NCBI RefSeq assembly: GCF_012952295.1
Contig: NZ_JABBCH010000018.1
Coordinates: forward strand, 19,282-69,251
Reading direction: 5' to 3'
Length of the DNA stretch: 49,970 nucleotides
From: Crystallibacter degradans
Lineage (GTDB): Bacteria > Actinomycetota > Actinomycetes > Actinomycetales > Micrococcaceae
Shown: piece after piece, positions 16,275-24,621 of the stretch
Position numbering within the stretch: the first letter of the stretch is position 1
Layout of the letters: the number at the start of each line of letters is the position of its first letter
Made by a program: the position numbers and the translations under genes
The notes under the pieces: model-generated
Database searches by the model: none
What the model was told of the DNA's origin: nothing
The model's input: the letters and a program-made list of their open reading frames with translations, nothing else

Positions 16275-17684
16275 TTAGCTGACCGAGGTTGATTGCTGGG
16301 AGGCGTTCCATGCTGCCCAGCCTGCGTAGCTGCCGTCGAGTTCGATGACGTCGTACCCGGCGCGGCGCAGGGCGCTGGCCGCGACGGAGTTCCGGACCCC
16401 GCTCTGGCAGAAGGTAACGATTGTGCCCTCGGAGGGGAGCTGGTCCTGGTGCCAGAGCACCCGGCCGGCGCTGAGTTGCTTGGAGCCCGGGATGCTGCCG
16501 GCGGCGTGTTCGGTCTTGTTCCGCACGTCGAGCAGCAGCGCTGCGCCGAAGTCCTCGAGGTCACCGGGTGCGAGTACCTTCGGTGTGGTCATCGGCAGCC
16601 CGTCCAGGGTGGGGGTGAAGCCGGTGACGTTGTCGATGCCTACCCGTACCAGGTGATCCCACATTTCCTGCGCTGCTTCCTGGTCCGGTGCCAGCAGGAC
16701 CAGCGGCCGGTCATCGGTTTCCGGGTCATACGCCCAGGCACCGAAGCTGGCCATCTTCGTCCCGGCGGGGATGTTCAAGGCCCCCGTCACTGTTCCCTGG
16801 TGCACCTGACCGTTCGAGCGGGTGTCAACAAAGGTCACGCGGTCTTCCGTCAGGTCACCGGCCAGCGCTTGGTTGTCCAGTTGCGGCAGCTCACTGCGGG
16901 GCCCCATCACATCCGGGCCGAGACGGTTCTGCCGCTTCATCCGCCCGAAGTAGGCGTGAGCATCCGGCTGCCCGTCGAGAAGTTCGCGGACGAAGCCTTC
17001 CTCGTCATTGGCAGCAAGGTACGGACCCCACCATGCGTACAGGCGCTCATAGCCCACGGTCGTGGAAGGGATCGCGCCCAAGGCCTTGCCGCAGGCGCTG
17101 CCCGAACCATGGCCGGGGTAGACCTGCACGTGATCGGGCAGGGTCAGGAACTTCTCCCGCAGGCTCGCGAAGAGCTGCTTCGCGCCGACAAAACGGGTAT
17201 CCAGCCCGCCGGCGGCTTCATCCAGCAGGTCAGGCCGGCCGAGATCGCCTGAGAAGACGAAGTCGCCGGAGAGGAGGTACCCGGGTTGGTCGCTGAACGC
17301 GCCGTCGGTGATCAGGAAGGCAAGGTGCTCCGGAGTGTGACCGGGCGTGTGCACGGCCTTGATCGTGATGTTGCCCGAGGTGATGGTGCTGCCGTCGTAG
17401 AGCCGCTCGGCGCCGAAGCCGTACTGCCAGTCATCTCCGCCCTCACCGGAGACATACATGTCCGCCCCGGTGGCTTCGGCCAGTTCCCGCGTCCCTGAGA
17501 GGTAATCGGCGTGGATGTGGGTTTCGGTCACCGCAACGATCTTCATCCCATTGGCGGCTGCCAGCTCCTGATACGGGGTAATGTCGCGGCGGGCATCGAC
17601 CACTACGGCTTCGCCTTTAGCCTGGCAGCCGATGAAGTAGCTCGCCTGGGCCAGATCCTCGTCATAAATACGCTCAAGAAGCAT
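16275..17684 (-). CDS. MBL-fold hydrolase with two rhodanese domains (persulfide dioxygenase-type), paralogue 1
   Basis: A 469-residue cytoplasmic protein. The N-terminal ETHE1-like metallo-beta-lactamase domain has THIHADY (His56, His58, Asp60), HTPGHTPEH and YPGHGSGSACG, the mononuclear-iron ligands of persulfide dioxygenases. A degenerate rhodanese-like domain spans about 260-360. A C-terminal rhodanese domain carries the active cysteine in CQSGVRNS (Cys426). The family oxidises glutathione- or low-molecular-weight-thiol persulfide to sulfite and transfers sulfur. It is strongly similar in length and sequence to the protein at 29952-31358. Two ATACC...GGTAT palindromes lie between its start and the divergent small gene. 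Confidence 0.9.
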   Translation of the reverse strand: MLLERIYDEDLAQASYFIGCQAKGEAVVVDARRDITPYQELAAANGMKIVAVTETHIHADYLSGTRELAEATGADMYVSGEGGDDWQYGFGAERLYDGSTITSGNITIKAVHTPGHTPEHLAFLITDGAFSDQPGYLLSGDFVFSGDLGRPDLLDEAAGGLDTRFVGAKQLFASLREKFLTLPDHVQVYPGHGSGSACGKALGAIPSTTVGYERLYAWWGPYLAANDEEGFVRELLDGQPDAHAYFGRMKRQNRLGPDVMGPRSELPQLDNQALAGDLTEDRVTFVDTRSNGQVHQGTVTGALNIPAGTKMASFGAWAYDPETDDRPLVLLAPDQEAAQEMWDHLVRVGIDNVTGFTPTLDGLPMTTPKVLAPGDLEDFGAALLLDVRNKTEHAAGSIPGSKQLSAGRVLWHQDQLPSEGTIVTFCQSGVRNSVAASALRRAGYDVIELDGSYAGWAAWNASQQSTSVS

Positions 17685-17709
17685 GATCTTCCTTCCGATA
17701 GTCTTTCAG

Positions 17710-17725
17710 ATACCTAGGGGGGTAT
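17710..17725. promoter_or_regulatory. CstR/CsoR-type operator ATACCTAGGGGGGTAT
   Basis: A 16-base near-palindrome, 25 bases from the MBL-rhodanese start. The ATACC-N6-GGTAT form matches the G-tract operators of CsoR/CstR repressors. The cstR gene at 34731 is the only visible candidate to bind it. Confidence 0.7.
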
Positions 17726-17744
17726 CGCTCTGGGAACAACAATA

Positions 17745-17760
17745 ATACCTAGGGGGGTAT
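17745..17760. promoter_or_regulatory. Second CstR/CsoR-type operator, same sequence
   Basis: An exact repeat of the site at 17710-17725, spaced 35 bases centre to centre. Two sites in tandem, as known for CstR operators, suggest cooperative repression of the minus-strand gene. Confidence 0.7.
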
Positions 17761-17790
17761 CCGCGCAAGTGCCTCCGGACTCGCCCTGAA

Positions 17791-17806
17791 ATACCCCGGC
17801 GGGTAT
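17791..17806. promoter_or_regulatory. CstR/CsoR-type operator ATACCCCGGCGGGTAT
   Basis: A 16-base near-palindrome 38 bases ahead of the plus-strand Cys-rich gene and facing the two sites of the MBL gene. It probably controls the 17845-18389 pair. Confidence 0.7.
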
Positions 17807-17844
17807 TATGGTGACAGTTTGATTCAACGGAAAAGGAATCACAG

Positions 17845-18042
17845 ATGTGTCGGACAACCACCTGCATGTATTGCCGCAAGACCACCTGGAGTGGCTGCGG
17901 TAACCACGTCGACCAGGTCATGCGAGGCGTACCCAACAGTGAGCGCTGCACCTGCTCCACGGTCAACGGGCGCACCACCACAAAGGAAAAAGGTTCCGGA
18001 GCCGGCAACTGGCTGAGTCGACTGTTCGGACGCTCAGCATGA
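17845..18042 (+). CDS. Cys-rich small protein of unknown function
   Basis: A 65-residue protein from ATG 17845 with AAAAGGAATC upstream. Cysteines sit at 2, 7, 10, 18, 35 and 37, with His21, giving a CxxC knuckle (CMYC) and the recognisable core WSGCGNHVDQVM..VP. Small proteins with this core occur widely in bacteria without a known function; the cysteines could bind zinc or carry sulfane sulfur. Its stop overlaps the DsrE-like start (ATGA), and a CstR-type operator precedes it, so it is likely induced by persulfide and works with its partner. Confidence 0.75.
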   Translation: MCRTTTCMYCRKTTWSGCGNHVDQVMRGVPNSERCTCSTVNGRTTTKEKGSGAGNWLSRLFGRSA

Positions 18043-18389
18043 GCGCGACATCTGAACCCAGGGTGCTGGTCCTGCATCTGGCCGGACCGGGGCACGAGCC
18101 CTTCCCGGACCTTGCCATGGCAATGCGGGTCGCCGGCAACGCCGCAGCGGAGCTGCCCGACGTGGAAATCGAAATTCTCGTCCAGGGACCGAGCGTCGGT
18201 CAGCTCATCGGAGACAAGGCGATCGCAGAGGTTCCGGAACCCTCAGTATCGGTCTATGCCTGCGGGAACAGCCTCCGGTCCGCCGGGATCGACCCTTCCG
18301 CCCTGCCTTCAGGGGTGAAAGTGATCCCCGCGGCCGTCGCGCACATCGCCCACCGTCAGTTCGACGGCGCGGCTTACCTTCGGGTGTAA
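18039..18389 (+). CDS. DsrE-family protein
   Basis: A 116-residue soluble protein with a DsrE/DsrF-like Rossmann-type fold (VLVLHLAGPG at the start, VEIEILVQGPSV in the middle). The conserved cysteine lies in YACGNSLRS (Cys75), where this family carries or transfers sulfane sulfur. It is translationally coupled to the Cys-rich gene before it. Its closest relative in the window is the DsrE-like protein at 35439-35825, which shares ACGNS and the tail HxxxRQxDGxAYxR. The likely role is sulfur relay in persulfide handling. Confidence 0.82.
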   Translation: MSATSEPRVLVLHLAGPGHEPFPDLAMAMRVAGNAAAELPDVEIEILVQGPSVGQLIGDKAIAEVPEPSVSVYACGNSLRSAGIDPSALPSGVKVIPAAVAHIAHRQFDGAAYLRV

Positions 18390-18580
18390 GCATGGGTCGG
18401 GCTGCCGATGGCTAGGGCAGCGTTTACTTTCCCTCATGGCGCAGGTTTCGTTTCGTACAGGGCGTATTCGCGGTCCGTGTTCACGCGTCTGGCGCAGTGA
18501 CTCAGTCTCACAAGCGGACTCCGGGCAATGACGTTAGTGTCATACCACGGCAATGTTCGCAAATAGCAGTCGAGGCATTC

Positions 18581-19231
18581 ATGGACACTCACCAGCCGTC
18601 GTCTTCCCCCACCAGGCTGTCTGCCTCCGGCGGGACCGGCGCGCCGTTGTGGAAGAAGGTCAGCGCCGACCTGATGGAAGAGATTCATAACGGCGTTTTC
18701 GCTTCGGGCTTCCCGGGGGAAGTGGAGCTGGCCAAACGCTACGGCGTGAGCAGGGGGACGATCAGGGCTGCGTTGCGCCCGTTGCGTGAGGCTGGACATA
18801 TCACTGCCCAGCCTGGGCGTAGGCCTGCTGTGGTTGCGGGCAGCAGCACCGCCTACGGCCCGATCTACAGCATCCTGGCTTCCATCCAGGAATCCGGTAT
18901 GAACCACTCCAGACCGTGGAGTTCCGCCCATAGCCGTGCTTCCCGACGGGACAGCTCTCTTCCCCACAAACCAAAACGGAACATACGCGGTTGCGCATGT
19001 CGCCGGAAGTCCATAGGTCTTCCGCGCGAAGATCGGCCCGTACAAACGAGAATTACAGGCACCGATCCATATCGCCGATTTGTCTATAGGAACATCTCCT
19101 CCGGCCGCCGCCTGACACGCTGGGGCGGGCACAGCCCAGAACCAACGCCACCACCGCTAAAGCGCTGCCCGGGGAGGCAACAAGCAGGATGGCTGGCCGC
19201 TGATTCGGTCACCACGCCGCAGGTGTCCTAG
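18581..19231 (+). pseudogene. GntR-family regulator with a frameshifted effector domain
   Basis: From ATG 18581 the first ~110 residues are a normal GntR winged helix: PLWKKVSADLMEEI, then ELAKRYGVSRGTIRAALRPL and the wing HITAQPGRRPAVV. The start of a C-terminal effector domain (YGPIYSILASIQESGMNHS) is recognisable. After about 18910 the reading becomes S/R/P-rich. Sensible segments (VLPDGTALFPTNQNG, AKIGPYKRELQAPIH) appear in another frame broken by stops. The gene therefore looks decayed after its DNA-binding domain. No target gene is evident. Confidence 0.65.
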
Positions 19232-19285
19232 CCAACACGCGCCGTAACGGCGCGAGGGCCGGCGCTGATCTAGGATCATGCTGTG

Positions 19286-19426
19286 GTGAAGGTAAAGGGC
19301 GTTATCCGCCCCATGGAAACAAGAGAACTCGAAGCCGAAGGCGAAGACTACGCGGCGGCGCGCGAAGCACTGCTGGCCCAGGTCCCCGAAGGCTGGCAAG
19401 TACTTTCCGTCATGACGACACGCTAA
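19286..19426 (+). CDS. Small conserved-looking protein of unknown function
   Basis: A 46-residue frame from GTG 19286 (or 19283) to TAA 19424-19426. It reads as real protein: VKVKGVIRPMETRELEAEG, then an amphipathic helix and VPEGWQVLSVMTTR. Short actinobacterial proteins of this pattern are familiar, but I cannot name a function. No strong ribosome binding site is visible. Codon use is GC-rich like the neighbours. Confidence 0.55.
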   Translation: MKVKGVIRPMETRELEAEGEDYAAAREALLAQVPEGWQVLSVMTTR

Positions 19427-19566
19427 CGAGCGCGAGAAGATCTTAGGCGTCGTTGCCGAGGTTGGGGATTGATTCTCTGGCGCTCAGCCAACCGTCAGGA
19501 AACTTTGCAGCTGCACACATAAACCAGCGCTAACGTCGTAGACACCTCAAAGGTGCGAGTGAACAC

Positions 19567-19619
19567 GGCACCGGCCATGGTCAGGAGTAATCCCCCAACC
19601 TCCCAGACCAGCCGGTGCC
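19567..19619. terminator. Long interrupted hairpin GGCACCGGC / GCCGGTGCC
   Basis: Nine-base arms at 19567-19575 and 19611-19619 plus an inner GGTC/GACC pair. It lies between the 46-residue gene and the ligase and may be the terminator of the former or a leader structure of the latter. Confidence 0.35.
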
Positions 19620-19714
19620 CACTCATTTAATCGCTCACGAGCGATTCCCTTTGCGAAGGCCCAGAAACGGGCCCCACGGCAGTGGCAGGGCTGCAAGGTT
19701 TGTAGTGTTAGTTT

Positions 19715-20716
19715 ATGGAAACCAGGCTCCCGCCCGGACTGCGCCCACCCGTGGCAGTTGCACTCGCCCGCGTCGCGGAGAACATCCCCAAGACAGCGGG
19801 ATCCTGGCAAGCAGAGCCGAAATGGGACGGCTACCGCGCGATAATCGCCAGAGACGGGGAAGACACCTCCTTATGGTCCCGCCAAGGCAAAAACCTCGGC
19901 CGCTACTTCCCAGACCTCTTAGCGGCAGCCACCCTGCAGCTGCCGCCCGGCTGTCTCATCGACGGCGAAGCCGTCATCTGGTCCAATGACCGGTTGGATT
20001 TCTCCGCGCTGCAGCAGCGGCTGACGACCTCAGCCAAGTCCCTGGTCAAACTGGTCCGCGAAAAGCCGGCACACTTCGTCGCGTTCGACCTCCTCGCCGT
20101 GGCCGGACACGACACCCGACAGGAACCCCTCAGCAGCCGCCGCGCACTGCTCGAAGAACTCGCCAAAGACTGGGAAGCCCCGCTCGACCTCTCACCCGCC
20201 ACCACCGACCCCGCACAAGCCCAAACCTGGTTCAAGGAACTGCCGGCCACAGGAGTAGAGGGCTTGATAATTAAAAAGACCACAGAATCCTACGCGGGAG
20301 GCCAGAGAATCTGGCAAAAGCTGAAGCACAGAGAATCCGCCGACGTGGTCTGCGGAGCAGTTGTCGGTCCCATCAACCGGCCCGAAGCCATCGTCATTGG
20401 CTTGCCCATCGACGGCGAACTGCGCATCGTCGGCCGTTCCGCCCCGCTCAAGGCCGCGGCCGCGAAACTCCTCGGAGCCCAGCTGCAACCGGCCGGACCC
20501 GGCCACCCCTGGCCCCACCGAGTGAAATCCACGGCCCTCGACCGGTTCAACGCCGACAAAGACGAAACCGAACTGACCCTCGTCGAACCGATCGTCGTCG
20601 AGGTCTCAGCCGACACCGCGATGACCGGCACATCATTCCGCCACGCCGTCAGGTTCCTGCGTGCCCGTCCCGAGTTGCATCCGGAGGAGCTTTCGACACC
20701 CTTCGATAAGCCCTGA
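19715..20716 (+). CDS. ATP-dependent DNA ligase (LigC-like)
   Basis: A 333-residue enzyme joining DNA nicks with ATP. The adenylation domain starts with AEPKWDGYRAI, whose lysine is the AMP acceptor (motif I). It continues through DGEAVIW (motif III), FVAFDLLAV, and GVEGLIIKK with WQKLKH (motifs IV and V). A C-terminal OB-fold domain covers about 215-325. Length and layout fit the stand-alone LigC class of actinobacteria, used in repair rather than replication. No Ku or polymerase partner is nearby. The ATG at 19715 has no Shine-Dalgarno sequence and may be leaderless. Confidence 0.9.
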   Translation: METRLPPGLRPPVAVALARVAENIPKTAGSWQAEPKWDGYRAIIARDGEDTSLWSRQGKNLGRYFPDLLAAATLQLPPGCLIDGEAVIWSNDRLDFSALQQRLTTSAKSLVKLVREKPAHFVAFDLLAVAGHDTRQEPLSSRRALLEELAKDWEAPLDLSPATTDPAQAQTWFKELPATGVEGLIIKKTTESYAGGQRIWQKLKHRESADVVCGAVVGPINRPEAIVIGLPIDGELRIVGRSAPLKAAAAKLLGAQLQPAGPGHPWPHRVKSTALDRFNADKDETELTLVEPIVVEVSADTAMTGTSFRHAVRFLRARPELHPEELSTPFDKP

Positions 20717-21268
20717 ACAAGTGCGACTTTGCCAGTGCGCGGCCAGAGCTGGAGCCGGACGACGTCTCCATACTTTCAATGTCGGATCAACGGTGCCCTG
20801 AACCGCGTCCCAGACTGTCCATAATATCCATTCGTCCTAATGGATACATTTAGTAGGACTTCTTCTTGGCGGCAGGAACGCCACCACCTGTTGACTGCGC
20901 TGGTGTTTTTCTCCGGTGTGCAGGAGTCCGATACTCGCTCGCTCGCATCGGGAAGCGGTCCTCGCTGCGCTCGGCTGTAGAAGCGTTTTTTTCTTTTTTG
21001 CTGCTGTCCTGACGGATCATACGTGCCCGCTCCGTACCGTCAACCGGCCTGCGGCCGGCCGCGGACCCGGGATTTTCGTCCGGCGCTCCTGCGTCGCTTA
21101 TTTCCTCCCGAAATTCCCGTGCCCTTGCCCCTGGCGGGGTTGAGCAGTACTCCGACGGGCACAGCTCCGCAAGCTTCGCCAGCAGGCAAAAAACAACGGG
21201 GGGAAGAGCAGAGCTGGCCGGTGCAGAACCGCTGCCCCCACCCCACACCTCGCCAAAGGAAAACAACC
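20717..21268. other. Gene-free 552-base stretch containing the unbroken repeat
   Basis: Apart from the repeat at 20935-21084 nothing is recognisable. Minus-strand frames crossing the repeat are low-complexity and appear in the partial copies too, so they follow the repeat, not a gene. AAAGGA at 21255 is the ribosome binding site for the next gene. Confidence 0.5.
20935..21084. repeat. Unbroken 150-bp repeat (copy B)
   Basis: Left part (20935-21010) matches copy A at 2284-2355; right part (21007-21084) matches copy C at 6844-6921. The halves meet at TCCT (21007-21010). The element includes a T-rich tract, a TGACGG...CCGTCA inverted pair and a GCCGGC-rich segment. It has no coding sense. It may be a small non-autonomous element or the end of a larger one. 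Confidence 0.7.
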
Positions 21269-21469
21269 ATGACCCAGCACCTCATCGCCTGGCCCACCGA
21301 TTCCTCGTTCGTTTGCCGCGCCGACGCGCTCGGGCGCCGCGACTCGCGCCGCGATATCGATCCGACGCTCACGGACTGCCGCAGGTGCAAAGCCTCGCCG
21401 GTGTGGCAGGCAGCCCTGGACGGTACTACCGCCCCGGGCTCGTCTTCTTCGATGACTGCGAGCCGGTGA
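21269..21469 (+). CDS. Hypothetical 66-residue protein, first of a coupled pair
   Basis: ATG 21269 lies 8 bases after AAAGGA. The product has three cysteines, in SFVCRADALGRR and the knuckle-like TDCRRCKASP. It then ends in a Ser-rich tail. This could be a small zinc-binding protein, but the family is not recognised. The stop TGA overlaps the GTG of the next frame, indicating coupling. Confidence 0.5.
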   Translation: MTQHLIAWPTDSSFVCRADALGRRDSRRDIDPTLTDCRRCKASPVWQAALDGTTAPGSSSSMTASR

Positions 21470-21744
21470 ACGTTTTTGTGCGGCCGCGGACGTGGAACGG
21501 CTGGGCCATGCCGTGCCTGCCGGCCAGCCTCGCCCCGGCATACCTGACGAAGACCGGGTTCTATGACTTCGAGGTCAAAGCCGACGGGATCCACTACATC
21601 AGCGGCAACGGCAACCCCGAAACCGCCCCGGCCATCACCATCAGGGGCATCAAGTGCTACGACTTCAGCACCCAGGGACTCTGCTGGAACACCGCACAAC
21701 CGGATACATACGGGGCCACGGGTCAGACCGCGCCGGCCGCCTAA
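21466..21744 (+). CDS. Hypothetical 92-residue protein, second of a coupled pair
   Basis: GTG 21466 overlaps the preceding stop (GTGA). The protein begins VNVFVRPRTWNGWAMP and contains YDFEVKADGIHYISGNG, IRGIKCYDFSTQGLCW and an A-rich end. Mixed strands with two late cysteines suggest a small soluble domain. No family recognised. A perfect hairpin follows 10 bases after the stop. Confidence 0.55.
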   Translation: MNVFVRPRTWNGWAMPCLPASLAPAYLTKTGFYDFEVKADGIHYISGNGNPETAPAITIRGIKCYDFSTQGLCWNTAQPDTYGATGQTAPAA

Positions 21745-21753
21745 ACGGCACCG

Positions 21754-21781
21754 GGTCCACCCCGCGCCGGCGGGGTGGACC
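21754..21781 (+). terminator. 12-bp hairpin GGTCCACCCCGC / GCGGGGTGGACC
   Basis: Perfect stem with a GCCG tetraloop, 10 bases after the coupled hypothetical pair. Probable intrinsic terminator. Confidence 0.7.
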
Positions 21782-21877
21782 ACCACCAGGAACAGCAGCT
21801 GGGGACGACAGGGGTGGGGGATCGGGACCACCTAACGCAGCAACGCAAACCCGTTGGCGCGGGAAGGGTTCACAACC

Positions 21878-22003
21878 TGTCATTTTCCATACTCGCCTGC
21901 ACGGCGGGCCGCCTGTTTTCGCGGTTGTGCAGGCGAGTGTTGAGCGCTGGTTTTTCAATACTCCTCTGCACTAATGTCGATGTTGCTTACTACTCCTCTG
22001 CAC
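21878..22003. repeat. Transposon left-end repeat array
   Basis: Three direct repeats of a TTTTC-N-ATACTC-N2-CTGCAC type start at about 21883, 21951 and 21984. An inverted copy GTGCAGGCGAGTGTTG lies at 21927-21942. The 12-base words ACTCGCCTGCAC and GTGCAGGCGAGT are exact inverses. Arrays of transposase-binding repeats next to tniA are characteristic of this transposon class. Confidence 0.75.
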
Positions 22004-22021
22004 ACCAAGGGAGGTAGCGGA

Positions 22022-23710
22022 GTGGATGCAGAATCTACACACATTCGTGAGCCGGGCACGTTGACCATGCCCGATGCTTTGTGGGACCGGACGAAGTCAG
22101 TTTCGGCGGTGATCACGCCCTTGGCAGCGCACGCGGTCGTCGGCAGGGCGACAGTTGATGCGGCTGCCCTGGCGTTGGGCATATCGCGACGCCAGGTGTA
22201 TGTGCTGATCAAACGCCATCGCGCCGGGTCTGGGTTGCTGACGGATTTGGCCCCGGGCCGCTCCTCCGGAGGGAAAGGAACCGCGCGTCTGTTGGACGAA
22301 GTCGAAGACCTCGTCCGCGAGATCGTGCGGAAGCAGTTCCTGACCCGGCAGAAACGTACCTTGGCGGCTGTGTATCGCGACATCGCTGCAGCGTGCCGCG
22401 CACGGCAGCTCCCTGTCCCGGCTCGAAACACGGTCGAGCGGCGAATCCGGGCGCTGAATCCAGTTGAGGTAGGCCGGCGCAGGGGTGGCCCCAATGCGGT
22501 GCGGCAGTTGCAGTCTGCCGGGGACGAGGTGCCGGTGATCGGCACAATCTTGGAACAGGTGCAGATCGATCACACGGTCATCGACGTCATCGTCGTCGAC
22601 GAACGGGAGCGCCAACCGATCGGCCGCCCGTATCTGACTGTCGCGATCGATGTCTACAGCCGATGCATTGTTGGCATGGTCGTCACCCTGGAGGCGCCCT
22701 CGGCAGTGTCGGTCGGGCTGTGCCTGGCGCATGCCGGCACAGACAAAAGGCCATCGCTTGAAAGTTTGGGTATTGAGGCGCAGTGGTCCATGAGCGGGAA
22801 GCCGAGACAGCTGCACCTGGATAACGCCAGCGAATTCAAGAGCGAGGCGCTCCGGCGAGGATGCGAGCAACACGGTATCCAGCTGGCCTACCGCCCGCCG
22901 GGCCGGCCTCACTATGGCGGGATCGTGGAAAGGGTGATCGGCACCGCGATGCAGCAAATCCACGAACTTCCCGGAACCACCTTTTCCAATCCCGTCGAAC
23001 GGGGCCGGTATGACTCGGACCGGAAAGCGGCGCTGACCCTGCGCGAGCTGGAGAAATGGATGACCCTGGCCGTGACCAGCTACCACGGCACCCTCCACAG
23101 CACCTTGGGGCAGACGCCCACCGGTCGGTGGGCAGAAGGAGTGGCGGCCACAGGGCTGCCGGCGGTTGCCTTGAACCCGACAGCGTTCCTGGTCGACTTC
23201 CTTCCCGTCGTGCGGCGTACCTTGACGCGAACGGGATTCGTCATCGACCATGTCCACTATTTCTCGAACGTGCTGAAACCGTGGATCAGCCGGCGCGACA
23301 CGCTTGGGCCGTTTCTGATCCGTCGGGACCCCCGGGACATCAGCCGGATCTGGGTGTTGGAACCGGAGGGGGTTCATTATGTGGAGGTTCCTTACCGGAC
23401 GATGGCGAACCCGTCTGTGAGCCTGTGGGAGCACAGACACGCATTGGCGCGGCTGCACGAGCGCGGCCTAGCGCAAGTGGATGAGGCGGCATTGTTCCGC
23501 ATGATCGAGCAGATGAGAGAGATCGCGGCTACTGCGTCGAAAACAACCAAGCGCATGCGACGCGACGCCGACCGCCGCAATGCAGCGACGACGCGGCGCG
23601 GCGGGATACCAGCCCCTTTGCTCCCGCCGCAAGCCCTTGCTGATCAGGCGCCGGAGACGGTGTCGGATGCGGCCCGGGTGCTGCGATTCGATCAGATCGA
23701 GCAGTGGTGA
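22022..23710 (+). CDS. tniA: TniA-type DDE transposase
   Basis: A 562-residue transposase with an N-terminal HTH region (TVDAAALALGISRRQVYVLIKR) and an RNase H-like catalytic core. The acidic triad can be placed in QIDHT, LHLDNASEF and GIVERVIG. A C-terminal Mu-type beta-barrel follows (PTAFLVDFLPVV..., RDISRIWVLEPEG). It catalyses cut or nick and strand transfer at the transposon ends with TniB. GTG 22022 follows GGGAGG (22010-22015); the longer frame to 21974 lies in the end repeats. It is the first gene of a tightly overlapping operon with tniB and tniQ. Confidence 0.92.
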   Translation: MDAESTHIREPGTLTMPDALWDRTKSVSAVITPLAAHAVVGRATVDAAALALGISRRQVYVLIKRHRAGSGLLTDLAPGRSSGGKGTARLLDEVEDLVREIVRKQFLTRQKRTLAAVYRDIAAACRARQLPVPARNTVERRIRALNPVEVGRRRGGPNAVRQLQSAGDEVPVIGTILEQVQIDHTVIDVIVVDERERQPIGRPYLTVAIDVYSRCIVGMVVTLEAPSAVSVGLCLAHAGTDKRPSLESLGIEAQWSMSGKPRQLHLDNASEFKSEALRRGCEQHGIQLAYRPPGRPHYGGIVERVIGTAMQQIHELPGTTFSNPVERGRYDSDRKAALTLRELEKWMTLAVTSYHGTLHSTLGQTPTGRWAEGVAATGLPAVALNPTAFLVDFLPVVRRTLTRTGFVIDHVHYFSNVLKPWISRRDTLGPFLIRRDPRDISRIWVLEPEGVHYVEVPYRTMANPSVSLWEHRHALARLHERGLAQVDEAALFRMIEQMREIAATASKTTKRMRRDADRRNAATTRRGGIPAPLLPPQALADQAPETVSDAARVLRFDQIEQW

Positions 23711-24621
23711 CCATGGCCGACTACGAGGCACCAGAGTTGTCGCACCTGCACCCGAGTGTGCGGGACACGGCCCGATTGCCTGCGAACGAACGGGTTGAAC
23801 TGATCCGGGCCGACCGGTGGATCGGCTACCCGCGCGCGGTGGAGGTGGTGGCCCGCCTGGAGACCCTGCTGTGCTGGCCGGACAAACAGCGAATGCCGAA
23901 CCTGTTGCTGATTGGGCCGACGAACAACGGCAAGTCGATGATCGTGGAAAAGTTTCGCCGGGGGCACCTACCTGTGACCGAGGCAGACCGGGAAAACATT
24001 CCGGTGTTGTGCGTGCAGATGCCGTCCGAGCCTTCCGTGTTGCGCTTCTACATCGCGCTCCTGGCGGCGCTCGGTGCACCTCTTCAACCACGCCGGCGTC
24101 TGGCCGACGTGGAGCAGATCTCGCTGAAGTTGCTGCGTTCAACGGGAGTGCGCATGCTTGTCATCGACGAGCTGCACAATGTCCTCGCCGGGCAGGGCAA
24201 CAGCCGCCGGGAGTTCCTCAATCTCCTGCGATTCCTGGGCAACGAGCTGCGCATCCCGATCATCGGCGTCGGAACACGGGAGGCGTATCTTGCGGTCAGA
24301 TCCGATGATCAGTTGGAGAACCGGTTCGAACCCATCGTCCTTCCCCTGTGGAATACGGGTGAGGACACACTGTCGTTGTTGGCCAGCTTCGCCGCCGCCC
24401 TGCCGCTGCAGCGCCCCTCGGACATCGCTACCCCCGATATGGCGCAGTATTTGCTAACCCGAAGCGAGGGAACCATTGGCGAACTCACCCGGCTCTTGAC
24501 CACCGCGGCGATCGCCGCCGTGGAAAGCGGTGAAGAACGCATCAATCGCCGCACCCTGGTCATGGCCGACTACGCAGGACCCACCGAACGGCGGCGCTTG
24601 TTCGAACGCGAACTGATGTGA
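23707..24621 (+). CDS. tniB: TniB-type AAA+ ATPase
   Basis: A protein of about 304 residues with Walker A IGPTNNGKSM near residue 75 and Walker B MLVIDELHN near 150, followed by sensor-like residues (IIGVGTREAY). It is the target-selection ATPase that activates TniA, related to TnsC and MuB. The start may be GTG 23707 (overlapping the tniA stop as GTGA) or ATG 23713. It ends overlapping tniQ by GTGA. Confidence 0.9.
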   Translation: MTMADYEAPELSHLHPSVRDTARLPANERVELIRADRWIGYPRAVEVVARLETLLCWPDKQRMPNLLLIGPTNNGKSMIVEKFRRGHLPVTEADRENIPVLCVQMPSEPSVLRFYIALLAALGAPLQPRRRLADVEQISLKLLRSTGVRMLVIDELHNVLAGQGNSRREFLNLLRFLGNELRIPIIGVGTREAYLAVRSDDQLENRFEPIVLPLWNTGEDTLSLLASFAAALPLQRPSDIATPDMAQYLLTRSEGTIGELTRLLTTAAIAAVESGEERINRRTLVMADYAGPTERRRLFERELM

